From contig CAJYHS010000048.1 in assembly GCA_913774715.1 (NCBI GenBank), positions 25,480 to 89,479 on the forward strand: DNA of 64,000 nt, read 5' to 3'. This document shows, in pieces, positions 26,885 to 34,596 of the stretch. Under the pieces are notes generated by a model, which saw only the letters and a list, made by a program, of their open reading frames with translations, did not search any database and was not told the DNA's origin. Each line of letters opens with the position of its first letter. Positions within the stretch are counted from its first letter, which is position 1. Source of the stretch: an uncultured Siphonobacter sp. (lineage in GTDB: Bacteria; Bacteroidota; Bacteroidia; Cytophagales; Spirosomataceae). Made by a program: the position numbers and the translations under genes.

Positions 26885-27427
26885 ATGAAAGGTTTTGAAA
26901 TGCAGGCTACGGTTGATGCCATCCTGGGTTTGTATGAATCCTATGATGATTATGTTAGTGAGCATCGCAAGGTGCTGGAACACTCCATACAGGTAGCTCA
27001 ATTAGCCGAAGAAGAGGGCTACGATGATGAGGTAATTCTGGCTGCCTTTTTTCATGATATTGGGTATCTGCTTCCCAGTCATACCAGCGAGTCGAAGCGT
27101 TCGTACGGACAAATTGGTTCTGATTATTTGCGAGCCAATGGTTTTTCTGAGAAAGTAGCCCAGGTGGTTATTATGCAGACAGAAGCTCATCGCTATTTAG
27201 CCTGGAAGTTCCCTGAGAAACAATTAGCTCTGCTAAATTCTTGTTTATTAGCCGAAGATATAATGTCTGAAAAGGAAGCTAAAACGTACGAAAAAAATCC
27301 ATACTTTTTTCTGAGTTTAAAAGTAAATGAATGGGATAGTAATACCCGTTATTCGTCTACTGTACATTTTGATCTGGATTATTATAGAGAAATTGCACTA
27401 AATCATTTACAGCGTAATTTATCCTAG
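26885..27427 (+). CDS. PhnZ-like HD-domain protein with altered second metal site
   Basis: A 180-residue protein that aligns along its whole length with PhnZ, a di-iron oxygenase that splits 2-amino-1-hydroxyethylphosphonate. Kept features: Tyr23 and Glu26 before the domain, His33, His57-Asp58 (AAFFHDIGYLL), the RYL element at 103-105, and Asp151 (NEWDS). The two histidines expected to bind the second iron in PhnZ are replaced (Tyr74 and Gln98 by my hand alignment), as is the phosphonate-binding Lys (His102). It could be a one-metal hydrolase or a changed oxygenase. The alignment is from memory. Confidence 0.65.
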   Translation: MKGFEMQATVDAILGLYESYDDYVSEHRKVLEHSIQVAQLAEEEGYDDEVILAAFFHDIGYLLPSHTSESKRSYGQIGSDYLRANGFSEKVAQVVIMQTEAHRYLAWKFPEKQLALLNSCLLAEDIMSEKEAKTYEKNPYFFLSLKVNEWDSNTRYSSTVHFDLDYYREIALNHLQRNLS

Positions 27428-27888
27428 ACAGTCTGATGAACATTAGATTAAAGCAGAGTAGACGTATGTTAATATAAATAACATTATATGTTTATAAATT
27501 AGTTATGATATATGTTTTAGTATTTATAAAGTATTTTTTATCTAATTCGTCAGTTTGTGTAGATATGTACCATTTATGTTTTATAGAATACGAAATAACT
27601 TTACTATTGTTATTATACATTCTTTCTGTAAAAATAGATTACCCGTAACTAGGATCACCATTGAATGAGTAATATAAGTATCATTGACACTCGCTTATTA
27701 ATCTAAAGCGTATGTACTCTTTAGTTCAGTACTTCAATTTGCATGAAACACACATTATTAAAGAAAAGAATAGTAGTATTTAAGAAGAAAATAGATGATT
27801 GTTCAATAAAGTAAGATTTAAAACCCCAATAGAGAGGTTATTACTATTAGTTTTAAAACCTCTCTATTAGAATCATTAAAAAAGACTA
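27428..27888. other. AT-rich intergenic region
   Basis: 461 bp between the HD gene and the convergent SDR gene. It is very AT-rich, with no ORF and no repeat I can recognise, apart from the hairpin at 27828-27868 next to the SDR stop. Confidence 0.6.
27828..27868 (-). terminator. Terminator-like hairpin of the SDR gene
   Basis: AATAGAGAGGTT (27828-27839) pairs with AACCTCTCTATT (27857-27868), loop 17 nt. On the minus strand GGGG then TTTT follows. Confidence 0.55.
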
Positions 27889-28740
27889 TTAAAGTTGCCA
27901 GCGTTCACCGATGGCTTCTTCGCTGCGTTTCCAGAGTAATTGAGCATTATAATCATTCACATCCCGATTGAGCGTTCGGGCTGGTTTTGATTTAGAAAAA
28001 TAGCCTCCATTATAGGATTTGGGTAAGTCGGCAGTAGCCAGGAAGATAGAGGTTTGAGCTCCTTCTTCTGTTGTAATCATAAAGGGTCTTAGGATACCAA
28101 AGCCGTATTTCCACCAGTCCGTAAAATTTCGGCCAAACTGAGTATTGACAACTCCAGGATGCACGGCATAAGCCGTTACATTTTTCCCTTCCAAACGATT
28201 GGCTAACTCTTTAGTGAATAAAAGATTGGCAAGTTTTCCATCACCATAAGCTGACCAGATGTTCATTTTAGCGTTGTGCTTCAGGAAAAAGCGACGACTC
28301 TTACCCATCGCGTGGGCTGCCGAAGATAGATTAATGATTCGTCCCTGGCCACTGGCCTCCAGCAAGTCAATGAGTTCTAACGTTAAGAGAAAATGACCGA
28401 GGTGATTGGCTACAAAACTCTTTTCATAGCCTTCACGGGTAAATTCAATTTGAGCCGGAGCATAACCGGCATTATTGATCAGGCAATCGATTCGGTCATA
28501 GTTGGCGTGAATCTGTTGGGATGCCTGACGAATGGAATCCATATCCGTCAAATCAGCAAAAAATAAATCAATTTGGGCCTGAGGTGATTTTTCCAGGATC
28601 TGCTTCCGTGCTTTTTCTCCTTTTTCACGAGAACGAAGCAAAAAGATCAAAGTAAAACCTTGACGAGCAAGAGCCTGTGCTGTAGCCAGACCTAAACCGG
28701 AGTTAGCTCCGGTGATGAGAGCAATACGAGACATAGCCAT
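27889..28740 (-). CDS. Short-chain dehydrogenase/reductase (retinol dehydrogenase-like)
   Basis: A 283-residue classical-fold SDR. The NAD(P)-binding motif ITGANSGLGLATAQAL is at residues 9-24, with LINNAGYAP near 90, the catalytic Ser in INLSSAAHAMG, and Tyr-x3-Lys in SAYGDGKLANLLF. The segment FVANHLGHFLLTLEL and the C-terminal VHPGVVNTQFGRN resemble the WW-oxidoreductase/retinol dehydrogenase branch. The substrate is unknown. Two Met codons (1 and 3) are possible starts. Confidence 0.87.
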   Translation of the reverse strand: MAMSRIALITGANSGLGLATAQALARQGFTLIFLLRSREKGEKARKQILEKSPQAQIDLFFADLTDMDSIRQASQQIHANYDRIDCLINNAGYAPAQIEFTREGYEKSFVANHLGHFLLTLELIDLLEASGQGRIINLSSAAHAMGKSRRFFLKHNAKMNIWSAYGDGKLANLLFTKELANRLEGKNVTAYAVHPGVVNTQFGRNFTDWWKYGFGILRPFMITTEEGAQTSIFLATADLPKSYNGGYFSKSKPARTLNRDVNDYNAQLLWKRSEEAIGERWQL

Positions 28741-29247
28741 AAAAATGATACCTCGGGATTAGTAAAAAAAATCGGCCATGTGTATAAAACATTGAACCCA
28801 CCAAGGAGGTGGGTTCAATGTTATGGGTTGGATAGCAATATATTTAAGAAGTAGGAAGGGGAAGGTTGGACTGGCAATAAAGGATATGGGTATTTTCTAC
28901 ATTATGATTCTTCACTTTTGTTTTCATGGCTTTTTTACACAAGCATATATATAGGAAGGCTGAAGGTTGACCGCACAAAACTGGACCGAATTTTTCGGAT
29001 ATGATTACGTAGAAATACCTGTTTTGCTCAAAGAATTGTAATAAAATGTGTCCTAATTAAGGGAAGTTGGAAGGTAGGTACTATGTATTGCATAGTTCTA
29101 TCCATAAAATAGTCCGTTGGTCCATTGGCATTAACCATCTGCCCCAATTGGCTTCACTGGCTTTAAAATACTGCCGAATTTTGAAGCATCAATAAGGAAG
29201 CAAACAAGGCTTCAGTAGTCCATAACCAAATTATAAATCCTATAGCC
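28741..29247. other. Intergenic region with one strong hairpin
   Basis: 507 bp between divergent genes. Apart from the hairpin at 28788-28822 I see only ordinary AT-rich sequence. A string GACCGCACAAAACTGGACC near 28970-28990 recalls IS3-type ends, but I found no partner. Confidence 0.5.
28788..28822. repeat. Perfect 15-bp hairpin upstream of the SDR gene
   Basis: AACATTGAACCCACC (28788-28802) pairs perfectly with GGTGGGTTCAATGTT (28808-28822); the loop is AAGGA. On the minus strand it lies in the likely leader of the SDR gene and is followed by TTTATA. Confidence 0.6.
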
Positions 29248-29649
29248 ATGAACCGCTTAGAACGCATTCCTTCGCAAAAAATGATTGGTGGAGTAGCTGC
29301 CGGACTGGCCGCTTACCTAAACATCGACGTAGCCCTGGTTCGGGTATTGTTTGTTTTAGGAGCCATCTTTACTCATGCTCCTTTCATCATTGCTTATATC
29401 ATTCTCTGGATAGCCTTACCCAAACGTCTGGACGGCACTTACGCTACTGCGTATACTCCTACTGAGCAAACTCAGAAAAGTAATAATAGCCGGGCCTGGG
29501 GAATTGTAGCGATCCTGTTGGGAAGCATTTTCTTACTTGATGAATTTACCTGGTGGTTTAGCTGGCATAAATTCTGGCCTGTAATCTTCATCATCGCTGG
29601 ATTGTGCATTGTCTTCAAAGATCAGATTCGAGAAAAAATAGCTCAGTAA
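29248..29649 (+). CDS. PspC domain-containing membrane protein
   Basis: A 133-residue protein. Residues 1-60 are a PspC domain (RLERIPSQKMIGGVAAGLAAYLNIDVALVRVLFVLGAIF), and residues about 85-130 are two further membrane helices (WGIVAILLGSIFLLDEFTWWF, FWPVIFIIAGLCIVF) of the LiaI/LiaF transmembrane type. PspC proteins take part in envelope-stress responses in other bacteria. It heads a three-gene run with two LiaF-like proteins, ending at the terminator at 31110. Confidence 0.88.
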   Translation: MNRLERIPSQKMIGGVAAGLAAYLNIDVALVRVLFVLGAIFTHAPFIIAYIILWIALPKRLDGTYATAYTPTEQTQKSNNSRAWGIVAILLGSIFLLDEFTWWFSWHKFWPVIFIIAGLCIVFKDQIREKIAQ

Positions 29650-29751
29650 TTTGTATCTTCAACTTGAGCGAACAGGAGTAATGCCCTTCATGAAGGAATT
29701 ATCCTGTTCGCTTTAATAGATTCATTTTTCGGTAACCAAAACAGTACGGAT

Positions 29752-30072
29752 ATGAAACCCTCCCGAGTGATAGTAGGTGTAGCTTTTATTGCTTTCGGTC
29801 TAATTAAACTAGGCGATGAATTGGGATTCTATGAGTTTGACTGGTTTTCGTTTCGGCGATACTGGCCCGTGTTGCTGATTCTGTGGGGTGTTTGGATGCT
29901 GGTAAGAGATAAGCCCCAGCAGCCTTATGAGCCACCTGTTTCCAGTACACATTTCCCGGAGGATCCTCAGATGACGTATACGCCGCCAACGCCTGAACCT
30001 CCTCAATCTACCTATACGCCCCCGACTCCTGGAACTCCTCAGACACCTGAACCTCCACATCAGCCTCTTTAA
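29752..30072 (+). CDS. Small LiaI/LiaF-type membrane protein with proline-threonine tail
   Basis: A 106-residue protein. Residues 1-55 are two membrane helices of the DUF5668 type (VIVGVAFIAFGLIKLGDELGF, YWPVLLILWGVWMLV). The tail of about 50 residues is a Pro-Thr-rich repeat (TYTPPTPEPPQSTYTPPTP). Its short helical unit matches those in the genes on both sides, so the three probably act together in the membrane. The function is unknown. Confidence 0.72.
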   Translation: MKPSRVIVGVAFIAFGLIKLGDELGFYEFDWFSFRRYWPVLLILWGVWMLVRDKPQQPYEPPVSSTHFPEDPQMTYTPPTPEPPQSTYTPPTPGTPQTPEPPHQPL

Positions 30073-30116
30073 TGCATTTGTAATCTACTCAACCGCACCG
30101 TTTGTGCCATTCTGAT

Positions 30117-31073
30117 ATGAACTCAAAAAATCTAATACTGGGATTAGTCTTTGTTCTGCTAGGGTTTCTATTCCTGGGCAGAAATCTGGACTGGTCTGAC
30201 TTTCACTTTAGAGAAGTATTCCGCTTTTGGCCTTTATTGTTTGTCGTGCTGGGCGTAAACATGATCTGGGGTAAGTCGAATCGTAGTGTAACGGTGATAA
30301 CGCTGATTTTAATTGGCCTTGCCATTCCTGCTTTCATTGCCATGAAGGTTCGGGACAAGGTCAGAGATAATATAGAGATCGAAGGAACATGGAGCGACGA
30401 CGAGGATTCGGACGACGCTGATGATAATGGCGAAGTTCAGTCATATGGGGGGGGAAAACAGTACCTGGCTGAACCCATGACCGACAGTATTGAATCGGCC
30501 ACGTTTAGACTGGAAGGAGGAGCCGCGGAATTTACGATGGGAACTACCGAAAAAGAACTGGTAGAAGCAGATGGGGATCTGAATTTTGGTAATCTTTCCC
30601 TGAAAGGCATCAGTGGAAATGGCTCAAACGAAGTGGTGCTGAATATGAAGGGAAAGGGCAAGTGGAAAATGAAAGAGCACTCCCATAATGATGTTGCCAT
30701 TCGCCTGAATCCTAAGCCCGTGTGGGATCTGGATATGCAGGTAGGAGCGGGGAAAGTAGATTTTGATCTAACGCCTTTCAAAGTTCAGAAAGTACGCCTC
30801 AAAACTGGAGCTGCTGAAATGGATCTCAAACTAGGCGACAAAGTAGATCTGGCTGATATTGATGTCAATGCTGGATTAGCAAGTGTAAAGATTCTCATTC
30901 CTGAAGGCGTAGGCTGCCGGGTAACCACTAACGGAGCCCTGACGGACAAGAAATTCAATGGTTTCATTATGAACGGAAATCATTACGAAACGTCAAACTA
31001 TAATTCTGCTACCAAAAAGATTAACATCAAATTCAACGGCGGCATGGCCGAATGGGAAGTGGAAAGATATTAG
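30117..31073 (+). CDS. LiaF-like protein (DUF5668 transmembrane region plus C-terminal beta domain)
   Basis: 318 residues from the ATG at 30117 (the frame opens at TTG 30102). Residues 1-75 carry about three membrane helices (LILGLVFVLLGFLFLGRNLDW, FRFWPLLFVVLGVNMIW, TVITLILIGLAIPAFIAM). An acidic linker follows (WSDDEDSDDADDNGE), then a regular beta-strand 'toast-rack' domain to the end (FRLEGGAAEFTMGTTEKELVEADG to NIKFNGGMAEWEVERY). In Firmicutes LiaF restrains the LiaRS stress system; here no LiaS/LiaR is adjacent. It ends before a bidirectional terminator. Confidence 0.78.
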   Translation: MNSKNLILGLVFVLLGFLFLGRNLDWSDFHFREVFRFWPLLFVVLGVNMIWGKSNRSVTVITLILIGLAIPAFIAMKVRDKVRDNIEIEGTWSDDEDSDDADDNGEVQSYGGGKQYLAEPMTDSIESATFRLEGGAAEFTMGTTEKELVEADGDLNFGNLSLKGISGNGSNEVVLNMKGKGKWKMKEHSHNDVAIRLNPKPVWDLDMQVGAGKVDFDLTPFKVQKVRLKTGAAEMDLKLGDKVDLADIDVNAGLASVKILIPEGVGCRVTTNGALTDKKFNGFIMNGNHYETSNYNSATKKINIKFNGGMAEWEVERY

Positions 31074-31077
31074 CGTT

Positions 31078-31198
31078 GTCAGTTTTCTGTTTTCAGTTGC
31101 TGTAATAAAAATAAAAGTCCCGTCTCAATCAAACGGAGACGGGACTTTTATTTAACGTAGCATATAACTGAAAACTGAAAACCGACAACTGAAAACTA
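31078..31198. repeat. AACTGAAAAC-type repeat flanking a terminator, copy 2
   Basis: Left arm GTCAGTTTTCTGTTTTCAGTT (31079-31099) and right arm AACTGAAAACTGAAAACC plus ACAACTGAAAACT (31166-31198) are inverted relative to each other around the terminator hairpin. Confidence 0.65.
31110..31152. terminator. Bidirectional terminator
   Basis: A 17-bp stem, 31110-31126 with 31136-31152 (core AAAAGTCCCGTCTC), between convergent LiaF-like and mnmA genes. Confidence 0.88.
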
Positions 31199-32308
31199 CC
31201 GCAGGGCTTTCGTAATCCAGCCTCCGCCAATCACGTCGTCACCTTCATAAAATACGGCGGCCTGACCGGGAGCTAAGCCCGTTACGGGTTCGTGGAAGCT
31301 TACTTCCATCTGGTTACCCGTCTGCGTGATTAACGCGGGCGTTCCTTCGTGTTTATAACGAATTTTCGTAATGGTTTCCATCGGTTGAGTAATCTTCGCG
31401 TATTTCTGAAGATTCAACTGACTCACCATCATGCCGGTGCGTTCCAGATCACGATCACGACCTAATACCACCTCATTAGTATCTTTTTTAATTTCGGTAA
31501 CAAAAGCGGGGTAACCTAGTGCAATACCCAGACCTTTCCGCTGACCGATGGTATAAAAGGGATACCCTTCATGTTTACCTAATACTTTCCCTTCCTGATC
31601 GATGAAGTTACCCCCGGCTACTTCCGCTTCCAGGGTAGGAATGCGGCGTTTCAGGAATCCCCGGTAATCGTTATCAGGTACGAAACAGATTTCGTAACTC
31701 TCGGCTTTCGTCGCTAATTCGAAGAAACCTCGTTCTTTTGCCATTTCGCGGATTTCGCTCTTACGGAAATTTCCCAGTGGAAGTTTCGTTCGTGACAGAC
31801 TTTCCTGCGATACGCCCCAGAGTACATAACTCTGATCTTTCCAGGTATCCAGGCCTTTTGAAACCACGTGACGACCGTGCGACGGACCGCCATTTTCTTC
31901 CCGCAGGTTTGCATAATGGCCCGTCGCGATAAATTCACAATCCAGTTTGTCGGCCCGGCGAAGCAGAGCATCCCACTTGATGTGCGTATTGCAGAGTACG
32001 CAGGGGTTAGGCGTACGACCTTCCAGATATTCACCCGTAAAGTGGTCAATTACGTAATCCCCAAATTCGTTTCGGATATCCAGAATATAATGTGGAAAGC
32101 CTAATTGAACGGCTACGTTCCGGGCATCATTAATGCTATCAAGACTGCAACATCCCGTTTCTTTTTTTGTACCTCCGGAACTGGCGTAGTCCCAGGTTTT
32201 CATCGTCATGCCGATGACTTCGTAGCCTTTTTCGTGCAGCAGAACCGCTGCCAGTGAAGAATCAATACCGCCACTCATGGCGACCAAAATACGTCCGTGT
32301 TTGCTCAT
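31196..32308 (-). CDS. mnmA: tRNA-specific 2-thiouridylase
   Basis: A 370-residue enzyme that thiolates U34 of tRNA Lys, Glu and Gln. The PP-loop is VAMSGGIDSSLAAVLLHEKGYEVIGMTMKTWD, with Ile where SGGVDS is usual. The first catalytic Cys lies in TPNPCVLCN and the second in YEICFVPDNDYRGFL. The C-terminal beta-barrel includes FYTIGQRKGLGIALG and ENVV-type AVFYEGDDVIGGGWI. The stop lies within the right arm of the repeat at 31166-31198. A T-arm-like hairpin lies just upstream of its start. Confidence 0.95.
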   Translation of the reverse strand: MSKHGRILVAMSGGIDSSLAAVLLHEKGYEVIGMTMKTWDYASSGGTKKETGCCSLDSINDARNVAVQLGFPHYILDIRNEFGDYVIDHFTGEYLEGRTPNPCVLCNTHIKWDALLRRADKLDCEFIATGHYANLREENGGPSHGRHVVSKGLDTWKDQSYVLWGVSQESLSRTKLPLGNFRKSEIREMAKERGFFELATKAESYEICFVPDNDYRGFLKRRIPTLEAEVAGGNFIDQEGKVLGKHEGYPFYTIGQRKGLGIALGYPAFVTEIKKDTNEVVLGRDRDLERTGMMVSQLNLQKYAKITQPMETITKIRYKHEGTPALITQTGNQMEVSFHEPVTGLAPGQAAVFYEGDDVIGGGWITKALR

Positions 32309-32516
32309 GCGAATCGGCCAGGGTTCAAAGCCCTGCGATTATTGGTTAATAGTAGAATTCTGGAAACTGGGTTTGCCAGAAAAAAATTCACGGACAAAGG
32401 TAATACTTTTTGTCCGCTAGACGCTTTCTGGATTAAGAGGCTCAAATTTCAGCCTTAGTAAAGCAGGTCATTGCTTAAGGTTGTATTAAAATATAATTTT
32501 CTTTAGAAAAGCATTT

Positions 32517-32532
32517 GTTTAAACCTTTAAAC
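32517..32532. promoter_or_regulatory. LacI-type operator O1 upstream of the lacI-family gene
   Basis: GTTTAAACCTTTAAAC, a 16-bp near-palindrome 40 bp before the regulator ATG. It differs by one central base from the site at 33605-33620. It probably mediates autoregulation. Confidence 0.7.
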
Positions 32533-32572
32533 AGTCTTAGTTTTACGCAAAAAAGTACAGAACAGGTTTTCC

Positions 32573-33577
32573 ATGAAAAAAGTCTTGTTACGCGATGTAG
32601 CTGAAAAAGCGGGCGTTTCAATCGCCATGGTTTCCTATGTCCTGAATGGTCAGAAAACGGATCGGATTAATAAAGATACAGCCCAACGGATTCGGAATGC
32701 TGTTGAGGAATTAAACTACCGCCCCAATTTTCTGGCTCAAAGCCTGAAACTTAAAAAGACGTTTAGTCTGGGTTTTATAGCCGCAGATATAGCCAATACC
32801 TTCTCTTCACAACTCGCTCGCATCATTAGTGACGAAGCCGACCAAGCAGGATATGCTTTGATCATCGGCAGTTCGGATGAAAGCAAGCCCCGCTTCGAGC
32901 GTTTAATCAACCAGTTATTGAATCGTCAGGTCGATGGTCTGATTTTAGCGGCTCCCGAAGGGTCAGATGAACTCATCAAAGCCTTACAGGACCGGAAAAT
33001 TCCGCTGGTTCTAATTGACCGCTATTTCCCGGAGCTGTCGGTAAGCAGCGTGAGCGTCAATAACTACCAAGCCTCTTTTGATGCTATGAGCCAGTTAATG
33101 AAGGACGGGCGAAAAAAAATTGGCATTCTGGTGTATGATACGACCTTACATCACCTGAACGAGCGGGTGCGGGGAGCTCAGGATAGTATCATTCATAGTG
33201 ATTCAGTAAGTTACGAGTGTCATTCTATCCAGGAGGATCTTATAGAACAAGAAGTTCCGGCTGCCATAGCCGCGATGTTGAACGAAGGTGTTGATGCCAT
33301 TTATTTTACCAGTAACAAGCTCGGCATTGCAGGCATGCGTTACTTGATGAATCATCAGATTACCGTTCCAACGCAGGTGTCTACCCTGTTTTTTGATGAA
33401 ACGGAAGTCTTTGACTTTTATCCCAGCCCTTTACCCTTCATTCGTCAGCCCTTAGCTGATATGGGTAAAAAAGCAGTGGAGCTACTATTTAAGCAAATGA
33501 ACGACGCGACTCTTCCTGCGGAGGCATGTGTTCTTGAAACGTCATTAGTACAGTCTCATTTAAATGTTGATCAGTAA
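32573..33577 (+). CDS. LacI-family transcriptional regulator of a sugar locus
   Basis: A 334-residue protein. The N-terminal HTH and hinge are LRDVAEKAGVSIAMVSYVLNGQKTDRINKDTAQRIRNAVEELNYRPNFLAQSLK (in two parts), followed by a periplasmic-binding-like effector domain (LGFIAADIANTFSSQLARII, LLNRQVDGLILAAPEG, IPLVLIDRYFPEL). It belongs to the CcpA/ScrR-like group. Two 16-bp sites with AAACGTTT/AAACCTTT cores, one before this gene and one before the kinase, are its likely operators. Downstream genes indicate fructose or a related ketose as the inducer pathway. Confidence 0.93.
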   Translation: MKKVLLRDVAEKAGVSIAMVSYVLNGQKTDRINKDTAQRIRNAVEELNYRPNFLAQSLKLKKTFSLGFIAADIANTFSSQLARIISDEADQAGYALIIGSSDESKPRFERLINQLLNRQVDGLILAAPEGSDELIKALQDRKIPLVLIDRYFPELSVSSVSVNNYQASFDAMSQLMKDGRKKIGILVYDTTLHHLNERVRGAQDSIIHSDSVSYECHSIQEDLIEQEVPAAIAAMLNEGVDAIYFTSNKLGIAGMRYLMNHQITVPTQVSTLFFDETEVFDFYPSPLPFIRQPLADMGKKAVELLFKQMNDATLPAEACVLETSLVQSHLNVDQ

Positions 33578-33604
33578 CCTTCGGGTGTTTTTTATTCTCT
33601 GTTT

Positions 33605-33620
33605 GTTTAAACGTTTAAAC
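33605..33620. promoter_or_regulatory. LacI-type operator O2 upstream of fructokinase
   Basis: GTTTAAACGTTTAAAC, a perfect 16-bp palindrome 12 bp before the kinase ATG and between the regulator and the sugar genes. It matches O1 in 15 of 16 positions. Confidence 0.78.
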
Positions 33621-33631
33621 AGTTTAAAACT

Positions 33632-34543
33632 ATGTTAACTAAACCTACTGTTGTATGCTTTGGAGAAATACTTTGGGACATTTTTCCTGAAGGACAAAAA
33701 GCCGGAGGAGCTCCATTTAATGTAAGCTATAACCTTCACAAACAGGGTGTTAATAGTCGGATGGTAAGTCGGGTGGGGAAGGATGCTTTGGGGAAGGAAT
33801 TATTGGATCTGATCCAAAGCTGGGGTGTGCCTACGGAAGATATTCAATGGGATGAAGCGTTGCCAACAGGCACTGTTTTGGCCCGAATTGACGAAGATAA
33901 TGAAGCTCACTACGACATTATTCAGAATGTAGCCTGGGACTACATTCGGTGTACACCGGCCAATGAAGAACTTATACGGAATTCGGCTGCCTTTGTATAC
34001 GGCAGTTTGGCGATTCGGCAGGAGACTTCACGCGAAGCTTTATATCAGTTACTCGAGGTAGCTCCCTTCAAAGTATTTGATATTAACCTTCGGCCCCCTT
34101 TTTACACCCCCGAAGTACTGGAGTATCTGCTGGGAAAGGCCGACATGGTAAAAACTAATAAAGCAGAACTACGGGCCATTCTGGAAATGTTCGGCGAAGA
34201 ATACATTACGGAAGAAGGAGCCATTGCCTTTCTAGAAAAACGCTTCAAAGTCAGCGAAGTGCTTCTAACGAAAGGGAGTCGTGGAGCCGTGTATTACGGT
34301 CATCAGAATTACTACTTCTGCCCAGCCGTACCCGTTACCGTTCAGGATACCGTTGGTAGTGGCGATTCATTTCTGGCAGGTTACCTGGCTGAACGCGTGC
34401 GGGGTGGCAGCATGGAAGCTGCCATGTTTAACGCCGCAGCGATGGGAGCATTCATTACAACGAAAAAAGGAGCCTGCCCGGAATATACGCTCGAAGAATT
34501 TGAAGCCTTCAAACAAAAAGCCTTACTGGCTCCATCGGTTTAA
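33632..34543 (+). CDS. PfkB-family fructokinase-like carbohydrate kinase
   Basis: A 303-residue sugar kinase. Near the N-terminus is the substrate-binding GGAPFNVSYNLHKQG (PfkB signature 1), and near the C-terminus is VQDTVGSGDSFLAGYLAERV (signature 2 with the catalytic Asp). Length and the GEILWDIFPEG opening match bacterial fructokinases (ScrK). It probably phosphorylates fructose to fructose-6-phosphate in the cytosol. It sits right behind operator O2 and is followed by the transporter after 53 bp. Confidence 0.88.
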   Translation: MLTKPTVVCFGEILWDIFPEGQKAGGAPFNVSYNLHKQGVNSRMVSRVGKDALGKELLDLIQSWGVPTEDIQWDEALPTGTVLARIDEDNEAHYDIIQNVAWDYIRCTPANEELIRNSAAFVYGSLAIRQETSREALYQLLEVAPFKVFDINLRPPFYTPEVLEYLLGKADMVKTNKAELRAILEMFGEEYITEEGAIAFLEKRFKVSEVLLTKGSRGAVYYGHQNYYFCPAVPVTVQDTVGSGDSFLAGYLAERVRGGSMEAAMFNAAAMGAFITTKKGACPEYTLEEFEAFKQKALLAPSV

Positions 34544-34596
34544 GGGTTTCCTTACTTACCTCAACTACTTGAACGCTACATTTTTATTCATCACTT

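Noticed and set aside
28965..28990. IS3-like terminal string GACCGCACAAAACTGGACC
   Set aside because: No inverted partner and no transposase remnant in the region.
32310..32340. tRNA T-arm-like hairpin CAGGG-TTCAAAG-CCCTG upstream of mnmA
   Set aside because: No D-arm, anticodon arm or acceptor stem can be fitted; treated as a chance hairpin in the mnmA leader, though its place before a tRNA-modifying gene is curious.
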